A DNA stretch of 64,000 nucleotides from Methanolobus halotolerans. GTDB taxonomy: Archaea; Halobacteriota; Methanosarcinia; Methanosarcinales; Methanosarcinaceae. This document shows, one piece after another, positions 36,165 to 44,651 of the stretch (its first letter is position 1; every line of letters begins with the position of its first letter). The position numbers and the translations under genes are program-made. The notes under the pieces are model-generated. The model ran no database searches, had not been told where the DNA came from, and saw only the letters and a program-made list of their open reading frames with translations. Location: positions 1-64,000 of the forward strand of contig NZ_PGGK01000010.1 of NCBI RefSeq assembly GCF_004745425.1. The letters run 5' to 3'.

Positions 36165-38819
36165 ATGGATCTTAATCGTTTTACACAGAAGGCTCAGGAA
36201 GCAATTCAGGGCTCTACGACCATTGCTGCAAGGTACATGAACCAGCAGATGGACTGTGGACATCTTCTCCTTGCATTGCTCGAGCAAAGTGGAGGCCTTG
36301 TGCCGACCTTGCTCCGGAATATGGATGTACCTGTGGAGAAACTCGTCAAGAGGGTAGAATCGCATCTGGGTGGACTGCCACAGGTATCAGGTCCCGGCGG
36401 TGAGCAGGTCTACATGAGCCAGACACTGCGCAGGGTACTTGACTCGGCCATGAGGGAAGCTAACAGGATGAAGGACGAATATGTCAGTGTGGAGCATCTG
36501 TTGCTTGCCATAGTTGATGAGAAGAGTTGCGAGGGTAGCAGGATACTTGCCGGTGAGGGAGTGACAAAGGACCGGCTCGTACAGGCCATCAAACAAATAA
36601 GGGGCAACAGAAGAGTCACTTCAGAAAATCCGGAAGAAACTATGGAACCACTCAAGAAATACGGTATCGATTTCACAGAACTTGCGTCCCAGGGAAAACT
36701 TGACCCTGTGATAGGCAGAGACCATGAGATCAGACATGCTATAGAGATCCTGTCACGCCGCAGGAAGAACAACCCTGTTCTCATAGGTGAGGCAGGTGTG
36801 GGTAAGACTGCCATTGTCGAAGGGCTTGCCCAGCGTGTGGCAAAGAGGGATGTCCCTGAGGCAATGAAGGATAAAAAGATAATCGCACTGGATATGGGTT
36901 CACTGGTAGCAGGTGCAAAGTTCCGTGGTGAGTTCGAGGAAAGGCTGAAGGCTGTCCTCAAGGAGGTCTCTGACTCAGAGGGTCAGATTATCCTGTTTAT
37001 AGATGAGATCCACACCATAGTAGGTGCTGGTGCCACTGAAGGTGCCATGGATGCAGGGAACCTCCTAAAGCCTATGCTTGCACGTGGTGAGCTGCACTGT
37101 ATCGGTGCTACGACCGTTGACGAGTACCGCAAGTATATTGAGAAGGATGCAGCTCTTGAACGTCGTTTCCTGCCTGTGCTTGTGGAAGAGCCTGGCGTGG
37201 AGGACACCATATCCATACTTCGTGGGCTGAAGGAGAAATATGAAGTGCATCACGGTGTCCGCCTCAAGGACTCGGGGCTTGTTGCAGCTGCTGTGATGAG
37301 TGACCGCTATATCAGCGACAGATTCCTTCCAGATAAGGCAATAGATCTTGTGGACGAGGCCGCAGCAAAGAAAAGAACTGCTATCGACAGCAAGCCTGCA
37401 GAACTTGATGAAGCTGACCGTAAGATCATGCAACTCGAGATAGAGCGTGAGGCTTTGAAAAAGGAAAAGGATGAGGCTTCCCGGGAAAGGCTCGAAGCAT
37501 TGGAAAAAGAGCTTGCGGACATCAGAGCGGAATCCGATGCTCTGCGGGCCAGATGGAATACCGAGAAGGAGGCTATTTCAAAACTCGGATCTCTGAAACA
37601 GCAGATCGAGGAAACGAAGGTGCAGCTGGAGCTTGCCGAAAATGACAACAACCTGGAGCTTGCCTCAAGGCTCAAGTATGGTACTCTCATACCTCTCCAG
37701 CGTGCATATGCAGAAGAAGAAGAACGGCTCAAGGATGTACAGGCCGATATGCTCCTCAATGAAGAGGTAGGTGAGGAGGATGTTGCAGAGGTAGTGAGTG
37801 AATGGACCCACATTCCGGTAACAAGGCTTATTGAAGGCCAGCGTGAGAAACTGGTTCATTTTGCTGAGAAACTACATGAGCATATCATTGGCCAGGATGA
37901 AGCCGTTGAGTCAGTGGCGGATGCGGTCATACGTAACTATGCAGGCATAAAGGATCCCCGCAAACCCATCGGCAGTTTCATCTTCCTGGGTCCGACAGGT
38001 GTAGGCAAGACTGAACTTGTCAAGGCACTGGCAGCCGAACTCTTCGACAATGAGAACAACATGGTGCGCATAGATATGTCCGAGTATATGGAAAAGCACA
38101 CTGTTGCCCGTATGATAGGTGCTCCTCCGGGTTATATCGGCCATGAGGAAGGAGGTCAGCTCACAGAGGCAGTGCGAAGAAGGCCTTACTCTGTTGTATT
38201 GTTCGATGAGATCGAAAAAGCCCACCCTGATGTATTCAACATCATGCTGCAGATACTGGATGACGGAAGGCTGACAGACTCCAAGGGCCGTACTGTTGAC
38301 TTCAAGAATACTCTGATCATCATGACATCCAACATATTTGCAGGGGACTTGATGGAGACACTTGGTGGCAGCACTGATGCTGACAGGCCGGAGCCGGACC
38401 ATCCAGAGTCGCAGGAGAAAACGGGCCTGAGCTACCCGGAACTCCAGATAAGGGCGATGGAAGAGCTTGGAAAGTACTTCCGGCCAGAGTTCCTGAATCG
38501 TATTGATGAGGTAGTTCTCTTCCACAAGCTCAAACCTGAAGAGCTGTCACAGATAGTCGAGTTGAAGGTAAAGGACCTTGAAGGCAGGCTGAAGGAGAAG
38601 CGTATCCACTTTGAAATCACTGATGCTGCAAAGAAATATCTCAGTAAGGCAGGATACAGTGAGACATTTGGTGCGAGACCGCTTAACAGGGTTATACAGC
38701 ATGAGGTCGAAACAAAAATAGCCAAGCTCATAGTTTCCGGTGAGGTCCCGGAAGGTTCGACTGTGGTCGTGGATTCGGACGGAAAGGATATCCTCGTCAA
38801 TGTCAGAGAAAATGCTTAA
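36165..38819 (+). CDS. clpB: ATP-dependent disaggregase ClpB
   Basis: The 884-residue protein has an N-terminal Clp domain ([15 protein letters not shown], about 1-150) and a first AAA+ domain with [15 protein letters not shown] (about 207) and [16 protein letters not shown] middle coiled coil (about 410-525) distinguishes ClpB from ClpA/C. The second AAA+ domain has [14 protein letters not shown] (about 610) and [15 protein letters not shown]. It extracts proteins from aggregates together with the DnaK system. It follows groEL after 285 bases with its own upstream region. Like GroEL, it is rare in archaea and probably came from bacteria. Confidence 0.95.
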   Translation: MDLNRFTQKAQEAIQGSTTIAARYMNQQMDCGHLLLALLEQSGGLVPTLLRNMDVPVEKLVKRVESHLGGLPQVSGPGGEQVYMSQTLRRVLDSAMREANRMKDEYVSVEHLLLAIVDEKSCEGSRILAGEGVTKDRLVQAIKQIRGNRRVTSENPEETMEPLKKYGIDFTELASQGKLDPVIGRDHEIRHAIEILSRRRKNNPVLIGEAGVGKTAIVEGLAQRVAKRDVPEAMKDKKIIALDMGSLVAGAKFRGEFEERLKAVLKEVSDSEGQIILFIDEIHTIVGAGATEGAMDAGNLLKPMLARGELHCIGATTVDEYRKYIEKDAALERRFLPVLVEEPGVEDTISILRGLKEKYEVHHGVRLKDSGLVAAAVMSDRYISDRFLPDKAIDLVDEAAAKKRTAIDSKPAELDEADRKIMQLEIEREALKKEKDEASRERLEALEKELADIRAESDALRARWNTEKEAISKLGSLKQQIEETKVQLELAENDNNLELASRLKYGTLIPLQRAYAEEEERLKDVQADMLLNEEVGEEDVAEVVSEWTHIPVTRLIEGQREKLVHFAEKLHEHIIGQDEAVESVADAVIRNYAGIKDPRKPIGSFIFLGPTGVGKTELVKALAAELFDNENNMVRIDMSEYMEKHTVARMIGAPPGYIGHEEGGQLTEAVRRRPYSVVLFDEIEKAHPDVFNIMLQILDDGRLTDSKGRTVDFKNTLIIMTSNIFAGDLMETLGGSTDADRPEPDHPESQEKTGLSYPELQIRAMEELGKYFRPEFLNRIDEVVLFHKLKPEELSQIVELKVKDLEGRLKEKRIHFEITDAAKKYLSKAGYSETFGARPLNRVIQHEVETKIAKLIVSGEVPEGSTVVVDSDGKDILVNVRENA

Positions 38820-38874
38820 TGAGTGATGGATAAGGGAACTAAAAAAAACAATAATTGAAAAATGGCTTGAGTGC

Positions 38875-38900
38875 AGGATGGCCAGTCTAATGGTCATCCT
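38875..38900. terminator. Bidirectional terminator between clpB and a convergent gene
   Basis: A strong hairpin AGGATGGCCA-gtctaa-TGGTCATCCT, with one G·T pair, is followed by TTGTTTT and later a run of seven T. On the other strand A-rich sequence allows use for the convergent gene. Confidence 0.6.
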
Positions 38901-38928
38901 TTGTTTTACCCGGCTTTTTTTAAACCTG

Positions 38929-40644
38929 TCAGACTCCGAGAGCCAACCTCGTAAGAACAATCAGGCCAACGAAAAGGTCAAGTACTATCAGACCACCGAT
39001 TGCCATTGCACCAACTTTAACATACCTTGTATCAAAATCCAGGATTGACAGTGCATTCCGGACAGATCCCATAGTGTCATTCGCATTTGAAATGGTCTGC
39101 TTTGACTCCTCAAGGTTCGCATTTATATTATCCAGTAGCAGGTCGATACGTGGCTGTTCCTCGGTCCTGATACTGCTGAGCACTCCATGAAGCTCGTCCA
39201 GAGTCTTCGGGACGATACCTGGTTCCTCAATCCACTCGTTTGCCAGCAGTTCGTACTCTTTATCGAGTTTCAGGGTCTGCCTGTAATAGAATGCCTTCTG
39301 TGCCTTCAACAGATCATAATTGCGCTGGTAACCATCGAATCTGGTGTTAAGTGATGCTGATATCCTGGCTCCGTGAGGCTGCATCATGGCCATCCGGCCC
39401 CCGGATCTGGTTTTGGAAGCTCTGAGGGACGAAATGTTCTTTATTGCCATGCCCGTGGCAGCCGGGGTTTCTGCACTCATGGTGCGCAGGGTCTTATTTC
39501 CCTTTGATGTTTTCCTGATAAAATTTTCTTTGGCCGACCCGGAAACGGAATCAGCAAGGGTGTCTTTAATGATTTCTTTATCCTTCATTACAGAAGAATT
39601 ATCTATCGGCCCTGTAACAATATCGTGAGCATCATCGATACCCGTATCTTTTCCATAGATATCGCCGGGATTTATAACTCCGCCGTGTTCTTTTCCCGAA
39701 TCTATAATATCGTCCGCTATTCCTCCGGGATTTGTGACCTCATCAGCAATTGTGCCGTCGTCTATCACTCCGTCATAAACACCACCGATATCAATAAGAT
39801 CATCAAGTATCCCGGCATCGTAGATATCTTCCTTCGGGACGTTTATCGTACCCATATCTATTTTTACGGTGTTCTCAGGGTATGTTTTAATCACATCTGC
39901 AATACCGGAAGTGAGCACACTTTTTCTTTCAAGCAGTTTTTCATAATAGAGTTTGTCAGCATCTATTGCTTCAAGCTGGTCCCTGATCGAAGGAATGAGT
40001 TCGCTGACCGGAACAGGTACCTTTTTCTTTGTAATAAAGAGTTTCTTTACTTCCTGCAGTACTTCCCCACTTACTTCCAGATTGTCATCCACCGAGGCAA
40101 GTATGTCCTCCACCATGGGCTGCTCTACTGTGTTAAAACGTTCCAGCACTTCCTTTGCATTGTAGATACCTGTGGAGAGAATGCCGGGTTCCTGGTAGAA
40201 TATATCATGTATCTCTTTGTTCACAGCGGCAAGTCTAGCTATTAGCCGGAACTGTTTGAGGATATCCTGCATATCACTGACCATGTCCCAGAAATCAATA
40301 TTGAAATTCGAAGGATCTTCAACACCCAGTTCGCTGAGTTTATTCAGAAGCCTTGTTTTTTCCTGCTTCAGACTGTCAAGTCTTGCCTTCTCCTCATCCC
40401 AGAGATCGTCCTCGCTTCTTGGTGTAAGCCTGTTGACCGTGAGCAGCTCTTCGGTCTCCTCCAGTGTTGAGACAAGCTGCTCTCCCAGTGTTTCTATAGT
40501 TGAGCCGATCACCGCGATTGCAAGTCCGGCTTGCTCTGCAGCATCACCTGCATCTTCTGCTGCATTTCCTGCCTGATATATTGATTTACCCAACGTGTAG
40601 AGTCCGCCGGTTGCCACACCTGCTATAACATCGATCAATCCCAT
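38929..40644 (-). CDS. Unrecognised 571-residue coiled-coil protein with a C-terminal membrane segment
   Basis: Residues about 1-30 form a glycine-rich hydrophobic stretch (DVIAGVATGGLYTLGKSIYQAG) followed by Ala-rich helix. Long charged coiled coils occupy about 35-245 and 430-535. Between them lies a low-complexity Asp/Gly/Ile region (about 270-345) with repeats such as DDGTIADE and GGIADDIID, then a basic Ser/Met-rich stretch. The C-terminus has one hydrophobic span (VGAMAIGGLIVLDLFVGLIVL). A TEEQPRIDLLLDNINANLEES motif echoes TVEQPMVEDILASVDDNLEVS earlier in the protein, suggesting an internal duplication. No family was recognised. It is convergent with clpB and has a palindrome upstream. 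A structural or membrane-stress role is only a guess. Confidence 0.7.
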   Translation of the reverse strand: MGLIDVIAGVATGGLYTLGKSIYQAGNAAEDAGDAAEQAGLAIAVIGSTIETLGEQLVSTLEETEELLTVNRLTPRSEDDLWDEEKARLDSLKQEKTRLLNKLSELGVEDPSNFNIDFWDMVSDMQDILKQFRLIARLAAVNKEIHDIFYQEPGILSTGIYNAKEVLERFNTVEQPMVEDILASVDDNLEVSGEVLQEVKKLFITKKKVPVPVSELIPSIRDQLEAIDADKLYYEKLLERKSVLTSGIADVIKTYPENTVKIDMGTINVPKEDIYDAGILDDLIDIGGVYDGVIDDGTIADEVTNPGGIADDIIDSGKEHGGVINPGDIYGKDTGIDDAHDIVTGPIDNSSVMKDKEIIKDTLADSVSGSAKENFIRKTSKGNKTLRTMSAETPAATGMAIKNISSLRASKTRSGGRMAMMQPHGARISASLNTRFDGYQRNYDLLKAQKAFYYRQTLKLDKEYELLANEWIEEPGIVPKTLDELHGVLSSIRTEEQPRIDLLLDNINANLEESKQTISNANDTMGSVRNALSILDFDTRYVKVGAMAIGGLIVLDLFVGLIVLTRLALGV

Positions 40645-40743
40645 CTTTTTTCCTCCGTAATGTTTTCTTCAGAGGCAGAAACAGACCTTTCTTAAATATT
40701 AGTTTTAAAAATAAATTGTATTAGCTGTAATTGCCCCTAATTT

Positions 40744-40763
40744 GTATCGTACCAATACGATAC
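40744..40763. promoter_or_regulatory. Palindrome GTATCGTA-ccaa-TACGATAC upstream of the 571-residue protein gene
   Basis: Perfect 8-bp arms with a 4-base spacer lie about 100 bases before the minus-strand start at 40644. A TATA-like AATTTATTTTT lies nearer to the gene (about 40708-40718). It is a good operator candidate; the regulator is unknown. Confidence 0.5.
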
Positions 40764-40810
40764 TATGTAAATTATAATGTGCTTCTAATATAAACATTGA
40801 TTGTATTTTA

Positions 40811-41098
40811 TTGGGGCTGTGCTCTGTTATTGTAAATGAGGGAGCTTGCTCAGTGTCTTTGTTTAGAATATGGGGTGTTGATTTTAGCAAGTCTGAATAT
40901 ACTGTTGAAGGGGAGACTTCAGAGGAGTTCAGGCAGAAGATACTGAGTATTTCTTATTCTGAATGGAAGGAGATGGAATTCTCTAAAGGTACTTTGCATT
41001 ATGTGGAGAAGAATGCGAAGGGTGATAAGCCTTTTACACTCAATACCCATAATAAGGAACGTTTGGATAAGTGGGAGAAGCTTGTCTCAAATGGTTGA
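40811..41098 (+). pseudogene. Gene fragment resembling a Cas1 C-terminal segment
   Basis: The 95-codon frame carries, from about residue 25, DFSKSEYTVEGETSEEFRQK, then ISYSEWKEMEFSKGTLHYVEKNAKGDKPFTLNT and KERLDKWE. I recall this type of sequence from C-terminal parts of Cas1 proteins in Methanosarcina relatives, but this is memory, not a search. The first 20 or so residues look like random in-frame sequence, and no Cas1 catalytic domain, other cas gene or repeat array is near. A second, shorter copy lies at 44457-44609. Confidence 0.45.
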
Positions 41099-41229
41099 TT
41101 TTATTGTCCTTTAGCTATCCTTTTTGTTGTTTTCTACATGACTTCAGGAGACAAATGTAGGAGACAGACAAGAGACAAGAATAGACAGACACAAAGGATA
41201 AAGCGACAAACATAAAGACATAGCTTAAA

Positions 41230-41740
41230 AGATATCCAATATGCGAAATTGGGGGAATTCCATATTAATTCCTGTGAACTATTGCTCATATTAAAGAAAG
41301 AAGCTGTCAACACATCTTCTGAGTATTTAACAAGGATAAACGAAAAAGAAGATACTCAGAGTCCTTGTAGAATTCTCCAGTACAATATCTAATGTCTTGC
41401 AAGATATAATCGCAAGAAGTTTTCTGAGCTAAAAGAAAGAGATTGCCCAGAAAATTTAGAGGAAATAGACATTGAAAAACTTGAAGATTTTACATTCAGG
41501 ATTAACAAGTATATGGATGAGTATGCCTCCTATCAAAGGGATTTGAAGGAATATACTCGCATTATTTCCACATATCTTGCCTTTATAGCGAAAGAACCAC
41601 TCCACCCACTGGGAATGTACGTAAATGAAAATCAGAAGATCTTTGAAAATGATGGCGTTTATTATTGTCCTGCAAAGAGTAAGCATATAGTAGAGGAAAT
41701 GTCCTTGTGCAAATACTGTGTTTGCAGGGCAAACGGTTAG
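41230..41740 (+). pseudogene. Broken UPF0305 (DUF2115) gene
   Basis: One frame reads through about 170 codons, from INSCELLLILKKEAVNTSSEYL to SLCKYCVCRANG, interrupted by a TAA near 41391. The C-terminal part, YLAFIAKEPLHPLGM, VYYCPAKSKHIVEEMSLCKYC, is characteristic of the methanogen family UPF0305. The last 75 codons from the ATG at 41513 are intact but lack the first half. The gene is probably inactivated. It sits between the Cas1-like fragment and a MITE. Confidence 0.6.
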
Positions 41741-41743
41741 AGC
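41736..41743. repeat. Target-site duplication, left copy (GTTAGAGC)
   Basis: This 8-bp sequence abuts the left end of the element at 41744-41856 and is repeated exactly at its right end. Confidence 0.75.
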
Positions 41744-41856
41744 GGTTCTGTAGAAAACCTATTTTCTACAAGCCAATTAAATAATAGCACACAACGTTGA
41801 CAGGTAAGCCAGGGTTGTCAATTCGATTCAGTTCAAATGAGGATTTCTACAGAGCC
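41744..41856. mobile_element. 113-bp MITE with terminal inverted repeats
   Basis: The ends are GGTTCTGTAGAAA and TTTCTACAGAGCC, inverted repeats with one mismatch, and the element is flanked by the 8-bp duplication GTTAGAGC. It codes for nothing. Its left end also forms a hairpin (GTAGAAAA-ccta-TTTTCTAC, 41750-41769). The 8-bp duplication and GG..CTGT ends resemble the IS6 group, and the element at the left window edge (153-172) shares 19 of 20 end bases and may be the autonomous parent. Confidence 0.75.
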
Positions 41857-41864
41857 GTTAGAGC
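41857..41864. repeat. Target-site duplication, right copy (GTTAGAGC)
   Basis: Exact match to 41736-41743, immediately outside the right inverted repeat. Confidence 0.75.
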
Positions 41865-41973
41865 TTATTCTATTAAATACGTGCAAGCATCGACAGTATA
41901 TTTGAACCGTTTGATTTTTTTGGTGTCCTTTCATTAATCCGATTTTTTTAATTTTCTCCGTATCAACTATTAT

Positions 41974-41991
41974 CTACCTACATATAGGTAG
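41974..41991. promoter_or_regulatory. TetR operator candidate 1 (CTACCTA-cata-TAGGTAG)
   Basis: A perfect palindrome lies about 60 bases before the TetR start. The same core recurs downstream of the gene at 42647-42670, ahead of two DUF1638 genes. Paired sites around a TetR gene are the normal signature of autoregulation plus target control. Confidence 0.65.
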
Positions 41992-42050
41992 GTATTTAAT
42001 GCATGAGTATTATTCAATTATTATAAGAATAAGAAAACATGTAGATTTCT

Positions 42051-42629
42051 ATGACAGAACTTAACCCTACTAATCAACAGATACTCCATTATGCTGGGCA
42101 TTTTTTGCAATGTAGAGGCTATAATGGATTCAGTTACAAGGATATTTCCCAAAAACTTGGTATAAAAAATGCTTCAATACATCATTATTACCCAAAAAAG
42201 GAAGATCTAGTTGCTGCTTTGCTTGAAGAAAGAAGAAAAAACTTAGCCATGTCTATTGTACAAATGGTGGAGTCCAAAAAGTCTGCTCGTGAGCAACTTC
42301 AATATTATTTCGATTATGCATTGCAAGAGTTTGAGGAAGGGAAAAGTATCTGTCCTCCTGGTTCAGTAATCATTGATTATGAAGAACTCCCTGAGAAAGT
42401 TAAAAAGCAAGAGATATTGCTACTGGACGATATACGTGACTGGCTCACCAATGTTCTAAGAACTGGTCTGGAACAGAAGGAATTTAATTTTTCAGATTCA
42501 GTTGAAGCACGTGCGGAAGATGTATTCGTAACATTGATGGGAGCCAGACTACTATCCAGTATTAAAGGTAGAAAAACACTTGTAAGATCAATTTCCTCGA
42601 TCAAATCTAGTCTTGGATGGAGGGATTGA
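42051..42629 (+). CDS. TetR-family transcription regulator
   Basis: The 192-residue protein has an N-terminal TetR helix-turn-helix (YKDISQKLGIKNASIHHYYPKKEDLVAAL, about 26-56) and an all-helical C-terminal ligand-binding domain with Cys near CPPGSVIIDYEELPEKV. It is flanked by two near-identical palindromes that include a CTACATATAG(G) core. It is most likely a repressor of itself and of the following DUF1638 genes. The ligand is unknown. Confidence 0.85.
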   Translation: MTELNPTNQQILHYAGHFLQCRGYNGFSYKDISQKLGIKNASIHHYYPKKEDLVAALLEERRKNLAMSIVQMVESKKSAREQLQYYFDYALQEFEEGKSICPPGSVIIDYEELPEKVKKQEILLLDDIRDWLTNVLRTGLEQKEFNFSDSVEARAEDVFVTLMGARLLSSIKGRKTLVRSISSIKSSLGWRD

Positions 42630-42646
42630 TTTTTTATTCAATCATG

Positions 42647-42670
42647 TGCCTATCTACATATAGGTAGGCA
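42647..42670. promoter_or_regulatory. TetR operator candidate 2 (24-bp near-palindrome)
   Basis: TGCCTATCTACATATAGGTAGGCA pairs along almost its whole length. It shares CTACATATAGGTAGG with the site upstream of the TetR gene. It lies about 75 bases before the first DUF1638 start codon, where it would block the promoter. Confidence 0.65.
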
Positions 42671-42745
42671 TGTTATATTATTAGATTACTTTTTGCTCTA
42701 AAGAAATGAATCAAATAAAGTACATAATATTGGAGGAGATTGATA

Positions 42746-43549
42746 ATGCCCGTTATGAGTATAATCTCATGTAAGATAATGCAAGATGAAATTGTGTGGC
42801 TTTTTACTAATGATTCTGAAATTGATATGATCATAATCGTAGAAAACAATAACATTTCAGAATTTAGAGAAAAACTGAATGAACAGCATGTCTCTTATGA
42901 GATAGTTCCTTTTGAAAAAATATCAGATCTTCTCGGGGATACGGATGAATATCAATCAATTGTAATAGTTAATATTCTGGAACTTGGACTTCATGCAGTA
43001 CCAAAAACGCTGAAATCCGAAGTATATCAGACTATTGAGGAAATGATTCCTTTCTCCGATGGCATACTTCTTTTTTACGGCCTTTGTGGTAATGTTTTGG
43101 GGAAAGTAGAAGAGGATTTCTGCCTTGAAAAAGATGGTTGCATCGTCCGAATACTTAGGGATGATGTGAGAATTGTGGATGACTGCATCGGAGCTACGGT
43201 TGGTGGTGGAGCTAATTATCTGAAGCTGCTTAAAACCCACAGTAAAGAACCTGCTTTTTTCTTCACACCCATGTATGCTAATTCATGGAGAGAACTTCTA
43301 AGCATTGATAAATATGCTCCAGATCCTGAAAAATCGCTCAAGATGGCTAAAATGGTCAACGACATGGCAGGATATTCAAGGGTTGCAAAGGTCAATACTG
43401 GCCTGACATACGTAAAAGATATTGATGCAAAGATTGAAGAATATGCAAATTTGTTCGGCTATACTACCTTTGAGGTAAGTGGTAATCAGGAAATATTCGA
43501 GAAATGCTACTTCTCAATAAAGGATGAAATAAAGAACAAAATCATGTAA
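42746..43549 (+). CDS. DUF1638 protein
   Basis: The start is set at the ATG at 42746 (MPVMSIISCKIMQDEIVWLF), seven bases after GGAGGAG; a TTG six bases earlier is less likely. The 267-residue protein has the family pattern: a short beta strand with Cys at the start, DGILLFYGLCGN in the middle, CIVRILRDDVRIVDDCIGATVGGG, and FFFTPMYANSWRELL. DUF1638 is common in methanogens and is often found near methyltransferase or corrinoid genes; its function is unknown. The conserved cysteines (CG and DDC) may bind metal or cofactor. It is likely controlled by the upstream TetR. Confidence 0.75.
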   Translation: MPVMSIISCKIMQDEIVWLFTNDSEIDMIIIVENNNISEFREKLNEQHVSYEIVPFEKISDLLGDTDEYQSIVIVNILELGLHAVPKTLKSEVYQTIEEMIPFSDGILLFYGLCGNVLGKVEEDFCLEKDGCIVRILRDDVRIVDDCIGATVGGGANYLKLLKTHSKEPAFFFTPMYANSWRELLSIDKYAPDPEKSLKMAKMVNDMAGYSRVAKVNTGLTYVKDIDAKIEEYANLFGYTTFEVSGNQEIFEKCYFSIKDEIKNKIM

Positions 43550-43558
43550 AAAAGAATT

Positions 43559-44428
43559 ATGCCTCTTTTAAGTATAGTCGCCTGCGAAATGCTCGAAGAT
43601 GAATTAGTTTATGTTCTCTCAACAGACCTTGAAATTAAACATTTGTTTGTAGTAGAGAACATAAACAGTTTCAGATTTGTACAAAAACTTAGATCTGAGA
43701 ATCTCAAGCCTTTTGTGTTTTCATCTGACAGGTTATATTCTATGGTTTCTGAAAGTAATAGAAGTCCACCTGATGGTTTCACGAAAATGTTTTCGAGTAT
43801 TCCGGTTTTAAAGCAAATGTACGATGCTTTAAATCGGAAGAAAAAACGAGAATTAACAGTTGTTGTAAATCTTCTGAGAAAGGATCTGCATTCTGATATT
43901 GATTATTTACAATCTGAAGTATATCTGAATGCAAAAGAAATGTCAAAAATATCAGATGGAATCCTTCTTTTCTATGGGAAATGTGGTTATAGTTCTGAAG
44001 AAGTACAGGATGATTTGCAGAGGCTTGATTGCCCGGTTTATTTTCTGAGGGATGATGAAAAAAACATTGTTGATGACTGTGTTAGCGTAGCACTTGGAGG
44101 AAATGAGATCTATACAAAAACGATGCTACTTGGCAACGGCAGAGGGGCTATATATGCAACTCCAATGTGGTTATCTATCATGAATGAAACTGATTACAAA
44201 TCTACTGAATCTTATCAAAATGCTAAAAAATATCTAAGCAACTCGATGTATAGTCTTCTTTTCAAGATTAACAATCAAAAATATAAAGATAATAATTTTC
44301 ATAGAAACGCTTCCGAGTTTGCAACACTCTTTGATATGGAGATTATCAACACTGATGGAACGATGGACGTAGCTACTAATTCCTATGTGGAAGCTAAAAC
44401 AAGTATTTACGAGATTATGGAATACTAA
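43559..44428 (+). CDS. DUF1638 protein, second of a tandem pair
   Basis: The 289-residue protein opens with MPLLSIVACEMLEDELVYVL and keeps DGILLFYGKCGYSSEEV, CPVYFLRDDEKNIVDDCVSVALGG and TPMWLSIMNE. It is clearly a paralogue of the preceding protein, with an insert of about 30 residues after residue 60. It starts nine bases after the first gene's stop, so the two form an operon. The same Cys positions are kept, suggesting both are functional. Confidence 0.75.
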   Translation: MPLLSIVACEMLEDELVYVLSTDLEIKHLFVVENINSFRFVQKLRSENLKPFVFSSDRLYSMVSESNRSPPDGFTKMFSSIPVLKQMYDALNRKKKRELTVVVNLLRKDLHSDIDYLQSEVYLNAKEMSKISDGILLFYGKCGYSSEEVQDDLQRLDCPVYFLRDDEKNIVDDCVSVALGGNEIYTKTMLLGNGRGAIYATPMWLSIMNETDYKSTESYQNAKKYLSNSMYSLLFKINNQKYKDNNFHRNASEFATLFDMEIINTDGTMDVATNSYVEAKTSIYEIMEY

Positions 44429-44456
44429 CGACAAATAAAGCAATATACTACAGAAA

Positions 44457-44609
44457 ATGCTCGGTATTTCTTATACTGAATGGAAGGAGATGGGATTCTC
44501 TAAGGTTACATTACACTACATGAAAAAGAATGCTGAAGCGCATAAGCCTTTTAACTTGAATGCTCATGTTAGGGAAAGGTTGGAAATGTGGGACGGCGTT
44601 AAACATTGA
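44457..44609 (+). pseudogene. Second fragment of the Cas1-like C-terminus
   Basis: Fifty codons read MLGISYTEWKEMGFSKVTLH, then YMKKNAEAHKPFNLNAHVRERLEMWD. The fragment aligns with residues about 46-92 of the fragment at 40811-41098. It has no ribosome site and starts abruptly after the DUF1638 pair. The two fragments bracket 3.4 kb of DNA, which suggests duplication or insertion within a former gene. Confidence 0.5.
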
Positions 44610-44651
44610 ACAATATACTTTTATAAGATTGTTATAATTATTTCATAATGT

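Noticed and set aside
41100-41230. Purine-rich AGACAA-type sequence suspected to be a CRISPR or tandem repeat
   Set aside because: The units are irregular in length and sequence with no spacers; low complexity only.
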